This document shows positions 10,199 through 20,488 of a stretch of DNA of 64,000 nucleotides, in pieces. Source of the DNA: Blasia pusilla (Eukaryota > Marchantiophyta > Marchantiopsida > Blasiales); assembly GCA_050084515.1 (NCBI GenBank), contig CM114275.1, positions 124,001-188,000 of the forward strand, written 5' to 3'. A program made the position numbers and the translations under genes. The notes beneath the pieces were generated by a model. It made no database searches. It was not told where the DNA came from and saw only the letters and a program-made list of their open reading frames with translations. The number at the start of each line of letters is the position of its first letter. The first letter of the stretch is position 1.

Positions 10199-10329
10199 GA
10201 TCTCCATGTATATGTATGAGCTGATTTTTGTACATGTGTGGATCGACCCATGTGTGGGGAAGATCGGTGTTGTGTGGTGTAGATGTGACGAGCGATGTAT
10301 GTTGTGTAGCGATATGTATGCGCACGACA
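10199..10329 (+). repeat. Right arm of the inverted repeat flanking element A
   Basis: The reverse complement of 1233-1362 with about two mismatches. It is the first part of the presumed 3' LTR. The matching part of the 5' end is in the opposite orientation. Confidence 0.85.
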
Positions 10330-10333
10330 GTTA

Positions 10334-10555
10334 TCACATCTGAGTAGCCGATAGGCCGAGATCTATCGTGGATAGGGCGTAGGAGCCAGCGGACTATCTT
10401 GAGTGTAACTTTGTCCCACGGTGTCGGATGAGGTTGAGGATAGGTCCATTGTGTCATGAACGACGAGTCAAGAAAGGAAGTTACACTCAAGATAGTCCGC
10501 TGGCTCCTACGCCCTATCCACGATAGATCTCGGCCTATTGGCTACTCAGATGTGA
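10334..10555 (+). repeat. 78-bp inverted repeat (hairpin) at the 3' end of element A
   Basis: Arms 10334-10411 and 10478-10555 are reverse complements with about one or two mismatches, separated by 66 bp. The spacer holds CCATTGTGTCATGAACGACG, which matches (three substitutions) the 5' end sequence near 1364-1383 in direct orientation. The hairpin ends two bases before the copia resumes. Confidence 0.85.
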
Positions 10556-10565
10556 CAAGGGAGCA

Positions 10566-11853
10566 ATGGTCAAGAAAGACTCGACAATAGATTGGTACAT
10601 TGACTCTAGTGCATCACATCATATGATCTCACTAGCTAAATGGTTCAGTAGTTTGGAGTCGATGAATGTCGCGACCTCAAATGACCAAACGAGTGCCAAA
10701 GCGGAACATCGGAACATTAGCGAGCTCACGCTAAGATGGTTTGCGCGTTGGAGTGGTCTCGAAGAAGAGACAAGAGACGAGACGCAAGCGAGGCTTCATG
10801 TTTCAGATGTTATGGTCGCGACTGAGAAACCTGGACCAAACGCGGAACAAGACTTGAAAGGAGTTAAGTCTAGGAAGTGGGTTGCCAAAGGAAGAATCCA
10901 GATTTGGAACGCCACGAGCGTTTGAGAGTTTCCGACTGTATTTATGGCCTCTTTGATTTCACCTCGCGACTCAATTACTTGGGTCTCGGTTTGGAACTCA
11001 CACAAGGTCCGTTGAACAGTTGGGATCGCTAGGCACGCAAGTGCCGTTTTAGGTTCGTGGACTAAGCAGGAAGTCTGTTCCAAGTCTTGAAGGACTTGCC
11101 ATGTTTTGGAAACTAGGAAGTAAGGAAGGTTGAGCTTGATGTGACGCCGAGTTGAAAACTCGATGGGTTGGAACGCTGGTTGATCCAGACGTGACTAACA
11201 AGAGTGCGTGTTTGGGTGCAGACCGGCGATGAGATCTTGTCCTACTGAACGTACGCTTCCGCAACGATAAAGATTGGCGTTCAAGGAGAGTAGGGGCGCG
11301 ACAATGAAAGATCCTATAATTGTGCTCACAAGAGATGACACTCAGCATCATATCACGTATACCGGTAAAGTTCCAATATCATCAGATGGTCTTTGTGCTC
11401 TTGGAAATCTTCTCTATGTTCCTATCATTGCAAGAAACTTGATCTGTGTAAGACAGATAGTAGAGCAAGGTTATCAAGTGAAGTTTAACACAGATGGTTA
11501 TTTCATTGAAATAATGGATGATTAGACTACGATAGCCAAAGGAATTAGATCTGGCAGAATGTTCAAATTAGAAGTTTCTATGCCAGAGATTCAAACAGCA
11601 ATATATGGTCAAATTGGCCAACAAGTCACAAACCTAAATGTGTAGCACAAGAGAATTGGACATATGAATCTTCAAAGATTATAGAGTCTTTCATCGTCTA
11701 ATCTAGTAATAGGATTTTCTAAATTAGCGAGTCCTGCTACGTTAGAGGTATATCTTGCTTGCCAATTTGGAAAACAAGCTAGATTTCCATTTCCAAAGCA
11801 AGGTGGAAAAGCTTCCAAGATATTGGAGTTGATTCACAGTGATATGATAACAT
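10566..11853 (+). pseudogene. Ty1/copia protease to integrase-start remnant (split by a solo LTR)
   Basis: This continues the copia interrupted by element A. The protease active-site region reads STIDWYIDSSASHHMISLAK (10582 onwards), with the usual DSGA changed to DSSA. After the solo LTR, 11304 resumes with MKDPIIVLTRDDTQHHITYT and LGNLLYVPIIARNLICVRQI, typical of the copia protease/GAG-pre-integrase junction. A degraded zinc-binding stretch follows (HKRIGHMNLQRL ... CQFGKQARFPFPKQGGKASK). It ends abruptly near 11853 at the start of the integrase core. Several stops are present and no RT follows. Confidence 0.85.
10667..11303 (+). mobile_element. Solo LTR (637 bp) with 5-bp target duplication
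   Basis: Starts TGTCGCGACC and ends GGGCGCGACA, with short complementary termini (TGTCGCG/CGCGACA). It is flanked by the exact 5-bp duplication ATGAA (10662-10666 and 11304-11308), and removal restores the copia frame. Sequence blocks (AGCGGAACATC, GTTGCCAAAG, TTCAAGGAGAGTAGG near the end) recur in the chromovirus 3' LTR at 34191-35204, so it belongs to a related chromovirus family. There is no internal coding region, consistent with LTR-LTR recombination. Confidence 0.93.
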
Positions 11854-12105
11854 AATGAATATTAAGCCTGTGAAGAATATAACTTTAAACCTTTTTATGT
11901 AAATAAAAGAAAATTGTATTATCTCTTATCATTTTAAAAATTAATTCTATAGATCCAATATTTTAAAAAAATCTTCCAAAATATAGGTTAAAATTGCAAA
12001 TTAAAGAAATTAAAGAAATATTTTGTAAGAGATGGGAAAAAAAATGATTATGAGGAAGACTTGGGAAGATTATATACAGGTTATTCAATTGAGCCACATC
12101 TTAAT
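11854..12105. other. AT-rich spacer
   Basis: AT-rich sequence between the truncated copia and the LINE 3' end, with no coding signal. It may include a 3' tail of the LINE (minus strand) or eroded copia. Confidence 0.4.
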
Positions 12106-12109
12106 CCTG

Positions 12110-13990
12110 CTAATGTATGACGTAACTTAGTGGGAATGGAGGCAAAATGTATGAGGCTTGCTGCATGGATTTGTTGTTGTCCATGAGGGTGTGGTATCGC
12201 TTCATTCTTTCTCCATTTTTGTGATATGTATTCTCTCTGGCCTCCCAAAGCCATTGGTGCTGGACCCCAGTTGGTGGAAATGTAATTGTTGTGTAATTGT
12301 TCAACCAAGTCCTGGTGGCCATGAGCAGGTCATGGATGGAAATTCCCCATTTCATGTGCCACTCTTTGCAATCATCATACCAATTTTTTGTTCCAAGAGT
12401 CGCACTACTTTTAGAAACCCTTAAAGGCTCTGGCTGAGAGACGATTGGGACTATCCTCTCAAATTTCATGGAGGTGTTGCATGAATGTGATCTTATTTTT
12501 AATAGCACAGATCTCCATTGGGATCTCCCCGAACTCAACCAGTAGAAAGTCGTGGGGAGTGTTTTTCCTAATGCCCACACTCTGACCTTTGAAGAGTTTG
12601 TGGGGGACCTCAAGACCTTGGGGCCATGCTTTGGGGCTAAGACCCCACACCTCAAATGCATAGAGTATGGCTGGAATCTCGAGAGCTTTGAAGAGATGGA
12701 ATTTTGTGGAATATGACAAAATTCCATTCACTTCAGAGGGCACCTCCTCAAGTTTGTCAATGTAGAGCATAAACAGTGTAGGTGAGAGGGTGCATCCTTG
12801 TTTGACTCCAATATTGGAGGGTAAAGTTTCAGATCTGCCCTTCTTTGTGGCAATATGTACCAACACCTTGATTGCTATGAGTAGTTGTGGTGGGACACCC
12901 AACTCTTCAAGTCATTTCCAAATAATTGCTCCTGGAATTGTGTCAAGTGCCTTCTTGAAGTCCAGAAAACAGCCTGAATTAGTTACCAGGCTGGTGACTA
13001 ATTCTGGAAGTTTCTTCAATCAGTAAGTGTGAGAAGGTGATCCAGGGTGCTATATGATCGTCAAAAACCTGCTTCTCCGCCCGCTCGCACTTTCCTTTCT
13101 TCAGCCCAATCGCTGAATTTCCTTACACAAAGTAGCCCATACAATTTGGCCATGAGGGAGCTCACCATGATCATTTTGTAATTGGATGGTATCACAGGGT
13201 CTCCAGCCTTGAAGAGTGGGTAGATTGTATGCATTTCCCATTCTGGTGGGAATCCCTCTACAACTGCAGTATTGAACATTCTGGTGAGAGTTGGGCAAAT
13301 TGCTTCACTAGCGAATTTCAACATCTGAGCCTGGCACCCCAGGTCATCTTTTGATTTGCTATGGAGCCTTCTGAGACCTGATGTGATATCTTCAATGGTG
13401 AAGAGATCCGGTAGATCTCAAATCCGATTTGGCTAGGGGTCAGTGGGAGCAGCAGTGTTCAAGTGGTAAAATTGGGTACCATATGTGGTCCAGATCTGTA
13501 GATCTTGGAATGGAATTTTGTTCTGTCTATTCCTGAGTATTCTTCAGAATTTGGCCGAGTGGTATTTGATCTGTTCAGTGAACTCCGTGATCTTGATGGC
13601 AATGTATTTGTGTTTCTTCCTGCGTACCAGTCGTTTGTAAGTTTTTGCAACAATCGAGTGTGTGGAGAGTGTGGATCCCCCCTCAACCAGTGATTCAGCT
13701 CCCTGCGGGCCTCTTTGCAGTCCTTGTCAAACCAGGGTTGGGAGAAGAATGGAGTGAGTGGAAAATCCTACTTCAGGGACCCTCTTGTGTTACCCTTGGC
13801 ATTTTGCGCGACCATCTCTAACTTAGCAATCTCCATGGTGGTGGTGAAGAACAGACAACACTCATGGTGCATCCAAATAAAAGGACAAACTACCACCTTG
13901 ATACAACATGACCCATTCCCTGCTGGGGACTTTATATCAGATCTGGTGTAGTTGCAATCTTTCGTGACCCGGAAGAGCAACTACACCACA
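12110..13990 (-). pseudogene. Non-LTR (LINE) retrotransposon, reverse transcriptase remnant
   Basis: Read on the minus strand, the order is a pre-RT segment (PWFDKDCKEARRELNHW near 13.7 kb), then TRMFNTAVVEGFPPEWEMHT and LFKAGDPVIPSNYKMIMVSS (RT finger motifs, 13.1-13.3 kb). Motif A follows (FLDFKKALDTIPGAIIW near 12.95 kb) and then motif B (GVKQGCTLSPTLFMLYIDKL near 12.8 kb). The expected motif C (YADD/FADD) is absent: motif B runs within ~20 residues into the post-RT segment AILYAFEVWGLSPKAWP, so the catalytic palm has been deleted. A C-terminal region (DFLLVEFGEIPMEICAIKNK) follows. Stops and frameshifts occur throughout. The endonuclease domain is not visible. Its 3' end lies 5'-most on the plus strand. 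Confidence 0.85.
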
Positions 13991-14109
13991 AAACAAAGGA
14001 CACAAGTTGGTGACTCAACTGGGGCCGCTGAATTTCCTTCTTCGATTGGACAGACATCATATTCTTGGGTGGTCAAGCTCTGGAGTAGTGCAGTGCCGGA
14101 CGATGGTAT

Positions 14110-15243
14110 TCACGAAGCAGGAGAGCTGGACAAGTACTTCTTCTCAAATTGACGTCTCAACTGCAGCGCTTTGTCGTACAGTTTGAGGTCCAAACCATCC
14201 ACATTCCGGGCAACTCTCGCCTGCAACATCAACTGCCAGTGGAACAACAGTTACGTGATTGTTAGTTATTGGCCGTGGCAACTACAGAGAGAATATCTAA
14301 CTAGACAAAATTCTTCTTCCTAAAGATACAAAAAGACACTACAACAAAATCTACACGTAATTGAGCCGTTGCTTCTCTTGATTAGGAGAAAGGGACTTCA
14401 CCCAAGAGTAGGCAACTGACCAGAAAATCCATCGCTACAATTTTCTTTCAGCTCAGTTTCTATGGGGAAGACATATGTAGATTTTCCTTTCAAAAGATAC
14501 AAAAGATGACATTGGATCCAACCGGCTCTTGTTGTCCAGGGAATAAAACCAGAGAAAATTGTTGTCATGCAGTATCACCGTTGGCAAAGTAGTATGACTG
14601 CAAACCTTAGCACCGTCAGAGAGAATCATAACGTAACTCAGTGCAAAGCCTGATTGACCGAGTTAAGATTGTTCAACTGACATCTCAGAGTGCCATGCAT
14701 ACTTTTGAAGTTTAGGGCAAGTGATTTTAAAGCTTGCATTACAAATATTGCAAAGAAAGACATCCTTTGGAGACCTACAGTACACATAGTGAAAAGGCCT
14801 TTGAAGCAACGCTCATCTACAAAGAAAAAAAATGAACAGACGGATTGAGTGTGAGACCTGACTGGAAGACGGATGGTGAAAGACGTTATGGGGATGCCTG
14901 TAGTTCACAAAGTGAAATACCCCTCAAAGGAAGCATCATCTGAAAAATGAAGAACAAAGAGGTTGACGGTGAAACCTGACTGGATGAAGGGTGGTGAGGA
15001 TCAAGCATCAACTCCCCGATAAACTGGTAAAGGGAATCCCTCCGGAAAGGCACCCCTCGCAAGTGCTGGAGGTCCACCTTTAATCGCACCCCATCGTGCA
15101 TGATCACTGCCATGCCAGTCTCTGCCGTATAACTCTCCAACCTACAACCAGCATTTTCCAGCACCGATGAGCGAAACCCAAGGTCACACATAATCTTCCT
15201 TTGGGAAGGTTTCTCATAAAAGTTCCAAGAAGAACTCCAAGCC
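14110..15243 (-). CDS. TEN1: TEN1-like subunit of the CST telomere-capping complex (partial gene, two exons)
   Basis: TEN1 is an OB-fold protein that works with CTC1 and STN1 in telomere protection and lagging-strand fill-in. Two minus-strand exons are supported. The upstream exon (15243 or less to 14976) contains CRLESYTAETGMAVIMHDG and DLQHLRGVPFRRDSLYQFIG, matching the central TEN1 OB fold. It ends at a GT donor (14975-14974) after DPHHPSSSQ. The last exon (14232-14110) begins after an AG acceptor at 14234-14233 with LMLQARVARNVDG and continues LDLKLYDKALQLRRQFEKKY to a stop, matching the conserved TEN1 C-terminal helix. Both junctions are phase 0. The N-terminal exon (GALV-type start) was not found. 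The upstream exon may begin at the AG acceptor near 15244 or nearer 15190. The intron holds a diverged duplication of exon-flank sequence. It is likely a real host gene. Confidence 0.82.
14773..14996. repeat. Diverged ~115-bp tandem duplication in the TEN1 intron
   Basis: 14773-14882 and 14893-14996 share the order ACAGT..CACA.AGTGAAA, then GAAGCA.C.TCATCT, then GTGA.ACCTGACTGGA and GG.TGGTGA, with many substitutions. The second copy includes the exon-intron donor region of TEN1. The first copy keeps similar bases but no coding exon. Confidence 0.6.
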
Positions 15244-15249
15244 TGAAGT

Positions 15250-15950
15250 ATGGCAAAGTAGGAGTCTATTACGAGTGACTTCTCCAGAAAGCATCATCAT
15301 AAACACACTGAGAAATCATCTCAGGCTGGCATCTCTTCAAGCCAGCTGAACAAGCAATGCAAGCTTCAGGTGCCTATAAATGCTAATTTTAGCCTCATGA
15401 AAATCTAGCTGATTCGTAACTCATCCTCTGAAAATGGAACGTCTCAGTGAGTAAGACTGTACTTCCACTCACCCTCCCCGTGCGGTACTTGAGCTATAGC
15501 AGCATCACTCTCCTTTCCACCATAATGAAATCACAACCGGACTGACTGCAGACAGCTAGCTGACCCTGACTTAACACCCTCTGTGCACTTCAAATAAAGG
15601 GCAGATTTCATGATTGCAAGAGAGGGCTATGTGCAGGGTAAGGTAAGCAACGAGTGTGAACGGCATGGGAGCAGCAAACAGCTCGGGTGTGAAGGCGTAA
15701 AAAGGCAGCGAGTGACTCACGAGCCAAGAACGCGCAAAGACTGGAATGGTTTATAGTACTGCGATGAAGGTAACAGCTCCGGTAGCTGGACGATGATCCC
15801 CGGGCACAAATCTCCCATGATGGCACTCCTAAATTTGCGTATAATCAACACTCCGTCATCAGAAATCTGCGCAGCTCGCCACCTCCCCTATTTGCTAGCC
15901 TTGGCTCCAGCTGTCCATTGAAGTGGCACATCTCAGCACAATGGAGATTC
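15250..15950. other. Unassigned region upstream of TEN1
   Basis: No protein similarity that I can recognise on either strand. By position it could hold the first TEN1 intron, 5' exon and promoter on the minus strand, but I saw no convincing initiator exon. Confidence 0.35.
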
Positions 15951-15959
15951 ACACGGGAG

Positions 15960-16425
15960 CGGTTCGATCACAAGAAGTCTCTGGAGCCAACCCAAAAACA
16001 ACTTGGCGAAAGACGATTCACGGAAGAACGGATAGCTCGAGAATCATAAGGTGCATCTGGAAGCGACACAAAGAGGTAACGCAAGGAGGATTCACAGAAA
16101 AATGGAGAGCTCAAGAATTGCGCTATGTCTTTAGAACCAACACAAAGACGATAACGCAAAGGAGGATTCACAGAAAAATGGAGGGCTCGAGAATCACAAT
16201 AAGTTTCTATCTGGAAAAGAGCACATCCCGAGTTTCTCGAAGAGGGGATCCACGGAAGATGGAACAGCCCGAGAATCACAATGAGTCTCTTGAAAAACGG
16301 TATTGCAAAGCAGGATTAACAGAGGAAGCGATATCACGAGAATCACAAGGCGTATCCAGAAGAGACACAGAGAAGCGTCCTGGAATGAGTGACAGTGAAA
16401 TTAAGCTCTCCAGCAGACCTTCGCA
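15960..16425. repeat. Diverged tandem repeat array (unit ~60-70 bp)
   Basis: At least five imperfect copies of a unit built on GAGGATTCACAGAAAAATGG, then AG.GCTCGAGAATCACAA, then a variable A/C-rich segment (AACACAAAG, AGAGACACAGAG). Clear copies begin near 16020, 16085, 16150, 16240 and 16310. Because the unit keeps frames open by chance, open frames exist on both strands, but their composition does not look like a known protein. Confidence 0.65.
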
Positions 16426-16429
16426 TTCC

Positions 16430-19360
16430 CACCTTTTCGGACGGGGCCACCAACAATTCAGAAAGGCACAAGCAGATTCTCTTATGCTATCAGCCGATGA
16501 ATGGCCACTAACAATATCCTCGCATACGTAGAGCATTGAAGCAATTCCTCAGAGAAAAGCACATTGAACTAGCAGGAGGAAACGTCTATTGAATGCACTT
16601 TCTCAGGAACAAGTCCGTTCCCTTCTACAGCACTCAGCTCTCCAGTTGAGCTAGCGTGCTCGATGTTGTTCATAGTATTATCACTAATCACCAACTTTTC
16701 CAATAATCCTGCAGCCAACAGGAGCCAAGATCAATACACAGCAGTATGGCCATTCCCACTTCCATGACAAGCACAATCGACCAGGAAGAAGTACTGTCCA
16801 GCGGAGCTAAACTCCCTTTCGGATATTTTTCACCCACGTGATCGAGTAAGACACGGACTAACTAATGAGTTCCAGCATGAACACAAGAATTAGAGTCCCG
16901 GAGAAAGGTCGCTGTGGCTGAGGGTGGACAGGAATCCAAGCGAGAGGGCCGTTCATGTCTCAAGACAACTGGCGATTACGCTAATACGTCATCTGCTATT
17001 TCCCATGAGGGCAACACGGCAAACAAGAATTTCGTAGTTTTGCGGAGTGTAGTCTGGTGCCAAACTTGTCCGCAGAGAATTCCTGGTTACTAGTTTGACC
17101 GAGGCTTGTAGCATGATTCCGATTTCATCATCGTAACTAAACTGTTGCGTCGCCAAAACAGCCTGCCGGTGAGATGTTCCGTCACCGCATTCCCTGCACC
17201 CTTTCAATATCCCAAGGAAGATGCAAACACCGGAGGTCGCATTCCTCTTCTAGCAGTGCTACTAAGCGGGTCACTCTCGAAACCTAGCTCAAACCTCCAC
17301 CCGTACTCGGTCCGCAACTATTGAATGGCAGTATTAGAACACCGCAGACAGTTACGATGAGAATGCTTTTGGGGATTCGAAGGTCGCACTGAATACTGGA
17401 TGTCGATCAAGATCATACACACCGGACGAAACATACGAGGATAGTGAAAAGTTATCGGTACATTTGAAGTATGCCCTGGCTTCCATCAGATAATCATACA
17501 CATGCTCACCTCCCTGGAGTTCTCTGGAAGTCCATGCGCGCTACTCAGTCCTGAAAATGTCATTGCTAGTTCAATGCTTTTTCCGTGGCCACATACTGGC
17601 GGAAAGTGAGCTCAATGTGCGACTCCGAGATTGACAAGCGGCTGTTCACGGAAGTTGTTAGTAAAGATGGCCAGAATTGACCCCTCTTCTTCACTTGATG
17701 TTCAGAATTGACGAGCCGTTCCCACGCTCTAAGCTGAACTGCCACACTTGTTCTTAGATTCTCGACCCTTGCCCGTATCTTATTATTTTGGCCAAAATAT
17801 AGGCACAAAATATAATTGTTATGGAAATGGTGGAGGGAAGATAATTGAATTTATGCTGCACATAAATTCAATTTATTATTTATTGTCACATGTCAAATGA
17901 AGAGATGTTTGCAAACGAAAAAGACACTCTACGAATCACGAACACATCAACTTGGAGACAGCGAATAAATTTCAGTCCATGACATTTATTTATCCTTTCA
18001 GCGGAAAAGACGTTGCGACTAACCAATTTGAATCCATTTCAGTAAAAGAGCGGTCGTAGGTCATGGCTCTTTGATTAGAACGTTGTGAGGACACTAACCG
18101 ACCACCCGCATTAGGAAGACGACAACACACACCTCTTGTAACGGGTGAATTCCATAAATAACCTACATTGTTCATGGGCAGGCCCCGAGGTGACACTAAT
18201 AGCGAGCGTCAAGAATAACTAGTGAAAAAAAATCACCACCAGCCAAAACCCTAATTCATGTGAGAGTTGGACACCTCCCTCTGCTGTTAATCATCAAGGC
18301 TTAATCCAACCAAAGATCCTCTTGGAAAATTCCGAACTGGTACTTACACCTTTAGAGCAAGACCCCATGGAGTAATTCCATGGTTGCGGGATCCTTTGGA
18401 TGTTAAATTGACGGTTATCATTTCACGAACCATAGGTGGGTCGATGGTCCTTATGCGCCTTGAAATTTATGGCGCAGAAACGCTAACGATCCTTAACTAA
18501 GGACTGTAGCCAGTTTTTTTTTTAACTCCTCCATAGTCAAGCGTGGGAACCGTTTCTGACCCTACGTGGAAATTGGTAGGACTGTTGGCCTAGGCTGAGA
18601 GGGACCTGCCGCGACTCCATGGGGACGGGCTCTTAGGGCGCGATTCCATGGCACAAATTATATCGGCGACCTTGGTAGTTAAGCTAGATTAGAGACATCC
18701 TACAATCTACATACTTTTGAAATGGTCACATTCGCGAGTTTTTTGTCAGCGTCTTTGGTTTTTGGAGGGGTCGTTGGAATTCTTGCGACCACAAATTTTG
18801 GGCGCAACAAGTCCGCGTTGTCCTAGCGCCTTGTGATATCTTCCAATGCCAGTTGCTATTTGAAAACAAACCAGTTCTTTGTTCGTGTAGGTGACTTTCC
18901 TTTTAGTTGCGGGTTTGCTCGGTACTCAAGTTCTTGTGTCCATTTTGTGTGTTCCGTTGCATGTGCCCTCAGTCCTCGTGGTTTCTTGCGTTGTGGTGAC
19001 AATTTCTTTAGTACGATTTGGATGAGATAGGGGAATTTCTTTAGTACGATTTGGATGAGATAGTTTCTATTTCTGTAACCATAGATGAGATTTTTGGCTA
19101 CGGAGCTACCTCTCCGAAACCAATGCAAATCTGCATGTTCCGGCTGAACGTGCCTATTGTTGCAGTCGAATAAGGGGTCTTGCGGTTACGCACGACCCCC
19201 AAGACTCCATGCCATGGAATCAACCCTTTAGTAGAAGTAAGTTATGAAGTCTCGACTCGTCATTCCACTATCCTCACTATATCCGTGTCACTCACTCCTT
19301 GCTGTGCAAAATCTCCCAAAGAAGCACACATCCTTTACAACCTCTTTTTCTTTCTTTCTT
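16430..19360. other. Unassigned intergenic region
   Basis: About 2.9 kb without a recognisable gene or transposon. Small items: a 13-bp palindrome at 17843-17873, a G/C-mixed stretch at 18300-18690 with several short complementary blocks (for example CCATGGAGTAATTCCATGG near 18365), and a 30-bp direct duplication at 19001-19030 and 19034-19063. Short open frames here show no conserved motif. Confidence 0.4.
17843..17873. repeat. 13-bp inverted repeat
   Basis: AATTGAATTTATG (17843-17855) and CATAAATTCAATT (17861-17873) are perfect reverse complements around a 5-base loop. Function unknown; it could be the end of a small transposon or a chance hairpin in AT-rich DNA. Confidence 0.6.
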
Positions 19361-19361
19361 T

Positions 19362-19486
<125 letters not shown>

Positions 19487-19489
19487 GCC

Positions 19490-20105
19490 CTCCACCTAAA
19501 CTCTCCAACGCCTCATCCGCACCAAGGATCAAAAATCACATCCCTACTCTGCCACACTCCACTATAAAATCCAGTTGCATTAGATGTTGTGCTTGTCCAC
19601 TACTATGTCCGAAATCAAATCTCCAACCCCAACTGCACGTGCATAGTCCCTTTGTTTCTTCCTCAACTTGTGTCCTCCCTGTCCTCACTGTCCGCCATCA
19701 CCACCGCATTAGGTTTCCAACATCTCCTTTGTTGCCGCGTAGCTACACCAAGCTCCTTTACCACCTCCCACTGCTCCATCATTTGTGAAACTTTCCAATG
19801 TTCCCGTCTCCCTCTTTGCTTGAACTCGAGCTTCTTCAAGGTTTTCCTACTCCACCTCCACTACATTATCATTTTCTTTTTTCTTCTTCTTTTTTTCTTC
19901 TCACTTTCACTCCCCTTCCATCGGCCTCTCTCTCTTCCCCTCCTCATGGATGTTCCCCTTCATCCTTCATGTTGACTACTTGCACATTTCGCAAATGTCG
20001 GGTTGTCCTAATGTTCTATATCCCATAACAAATCAATTCACACTTCCTTTTTCTCTGGGTGGCAAAAATTAATGGGAAAAGAAAACAATTGAATGTTATC
20101 TATTC
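19490..20105. other. Pyrimidine-rich unassigned region
   Basis: C/T-biased sequence (for example TTTTCTTTTTTCTTCTTC near 19870). No convincing coding or RNA feature. Confidence 0.4.
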
Positions 20106-20109
20106 TCTC

Positions 20110-20360
20110 ATTCATTCTTATTGTAGTGCTCTTCCAATGGTTATGTCTGATGTCTTGATCAGAGTTCCATGAGGGTTGATATTGTGGGTGTGTATGCACA
20201 GAGGGCGATGGAAGAAAGCGATTGTGATGAATCTTATTGCAGATGGGCATGTGGAGCCTGTGTTGAGTATGTTGTTGGGGGCGGCCAATGCAATGTACCA
20301 CGACCCAGGGTTTTCTGCTTCCGATGTTACAAGTTGGGAAGTACGTTGTCTTGTTGAGAG
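20110..20360 (+). pseudogene. Fragment of the methyltransferase Ty3 family (Gag-protease linker)
   Basis: DNA here aligns by eye with the linker of element B at about 25640-25870. Shared blocks are GTGTG.A.GCA..GAGGGCGATGG, GATG..CA.G.GGGCAT and TTGTTGGGG.CGGCCA. It is therefore a fifth, very short piece of the methyltransferase family. It ends just upstream of the chromovirus fragment at ~20.46 kb and could be the left remnant of element C, whose right part starts after the chromovirus LTR at 35205. Confidence 0.65.
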
Positions 20361-20488
20361 CCTTTCTTCAAGTAAGGGCGCGCCTTCTTAACTACGACAG
20401 ACGTGGTTGATGCAAGATGAACTCTCTAAGAAGTTCTACTTTTTCAATACAAAATTATTATGTATACTGTAGGACGAGATAAGGTTCG

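Larger units (their letters stand above)
1233..10557 (+). mobile_element. Element A: Ty3-type LTR retrotransposon with methyltransferase and PHD finger
   Basis: About 9.3 kb inserted into a copia element between gag and protease. Flanking pentamers AAGGA (1228-1232) and AGGGA (10558-10562) look like a target-site duplication with one substitution, and the ends read TGTCGTG...GTGACA. Order on the plus strand: leader, Gag (2.9-4.2 kb), linker (4.3-5.0), protease (5.0-5.6), C5 DNA methyltransferase (5.7-6.8), reverse transcriptase/RNase H (7.0-8.7), integrase (8.7-9.9) and PHD finger (9.92-10.11). Protease-RT-RNase H-integrase order places it in the Ty3 (Metaviridae) group. Termini are rearranged: the outer ~130 bp are inverted rather than direct repeats. 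It carries many stops and frameshifts, so it is defective. It is the only copy here with the complete domain order. Confidence 0.85.

Noticed and set aside
1233-10557. A DIRS-type element because of inverted termini
   Set aside because: Domain set has a DDE integrase and aspartic protease, not a tyrosine recombinase, and a 5-bp target duplication is present.
15960-16425. CRISPR-like array
   Set aside because: Units are diverged tandem repeats without uniform repeats and unique spacers, in a plant nuclear context.
15923-16531. A 200-codon plus-strand protein upstream of TEN1
   Set aside because: It coincides with a tandem DNA repeat that keeps frames open on both strands; no domain and biased composition.
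18300-18690. Structured noncoding RNA
   Set aside because: Some short complementary blocks such as CCATGGAGTAATTCCATGG, but no coherent fold or known family by eye.
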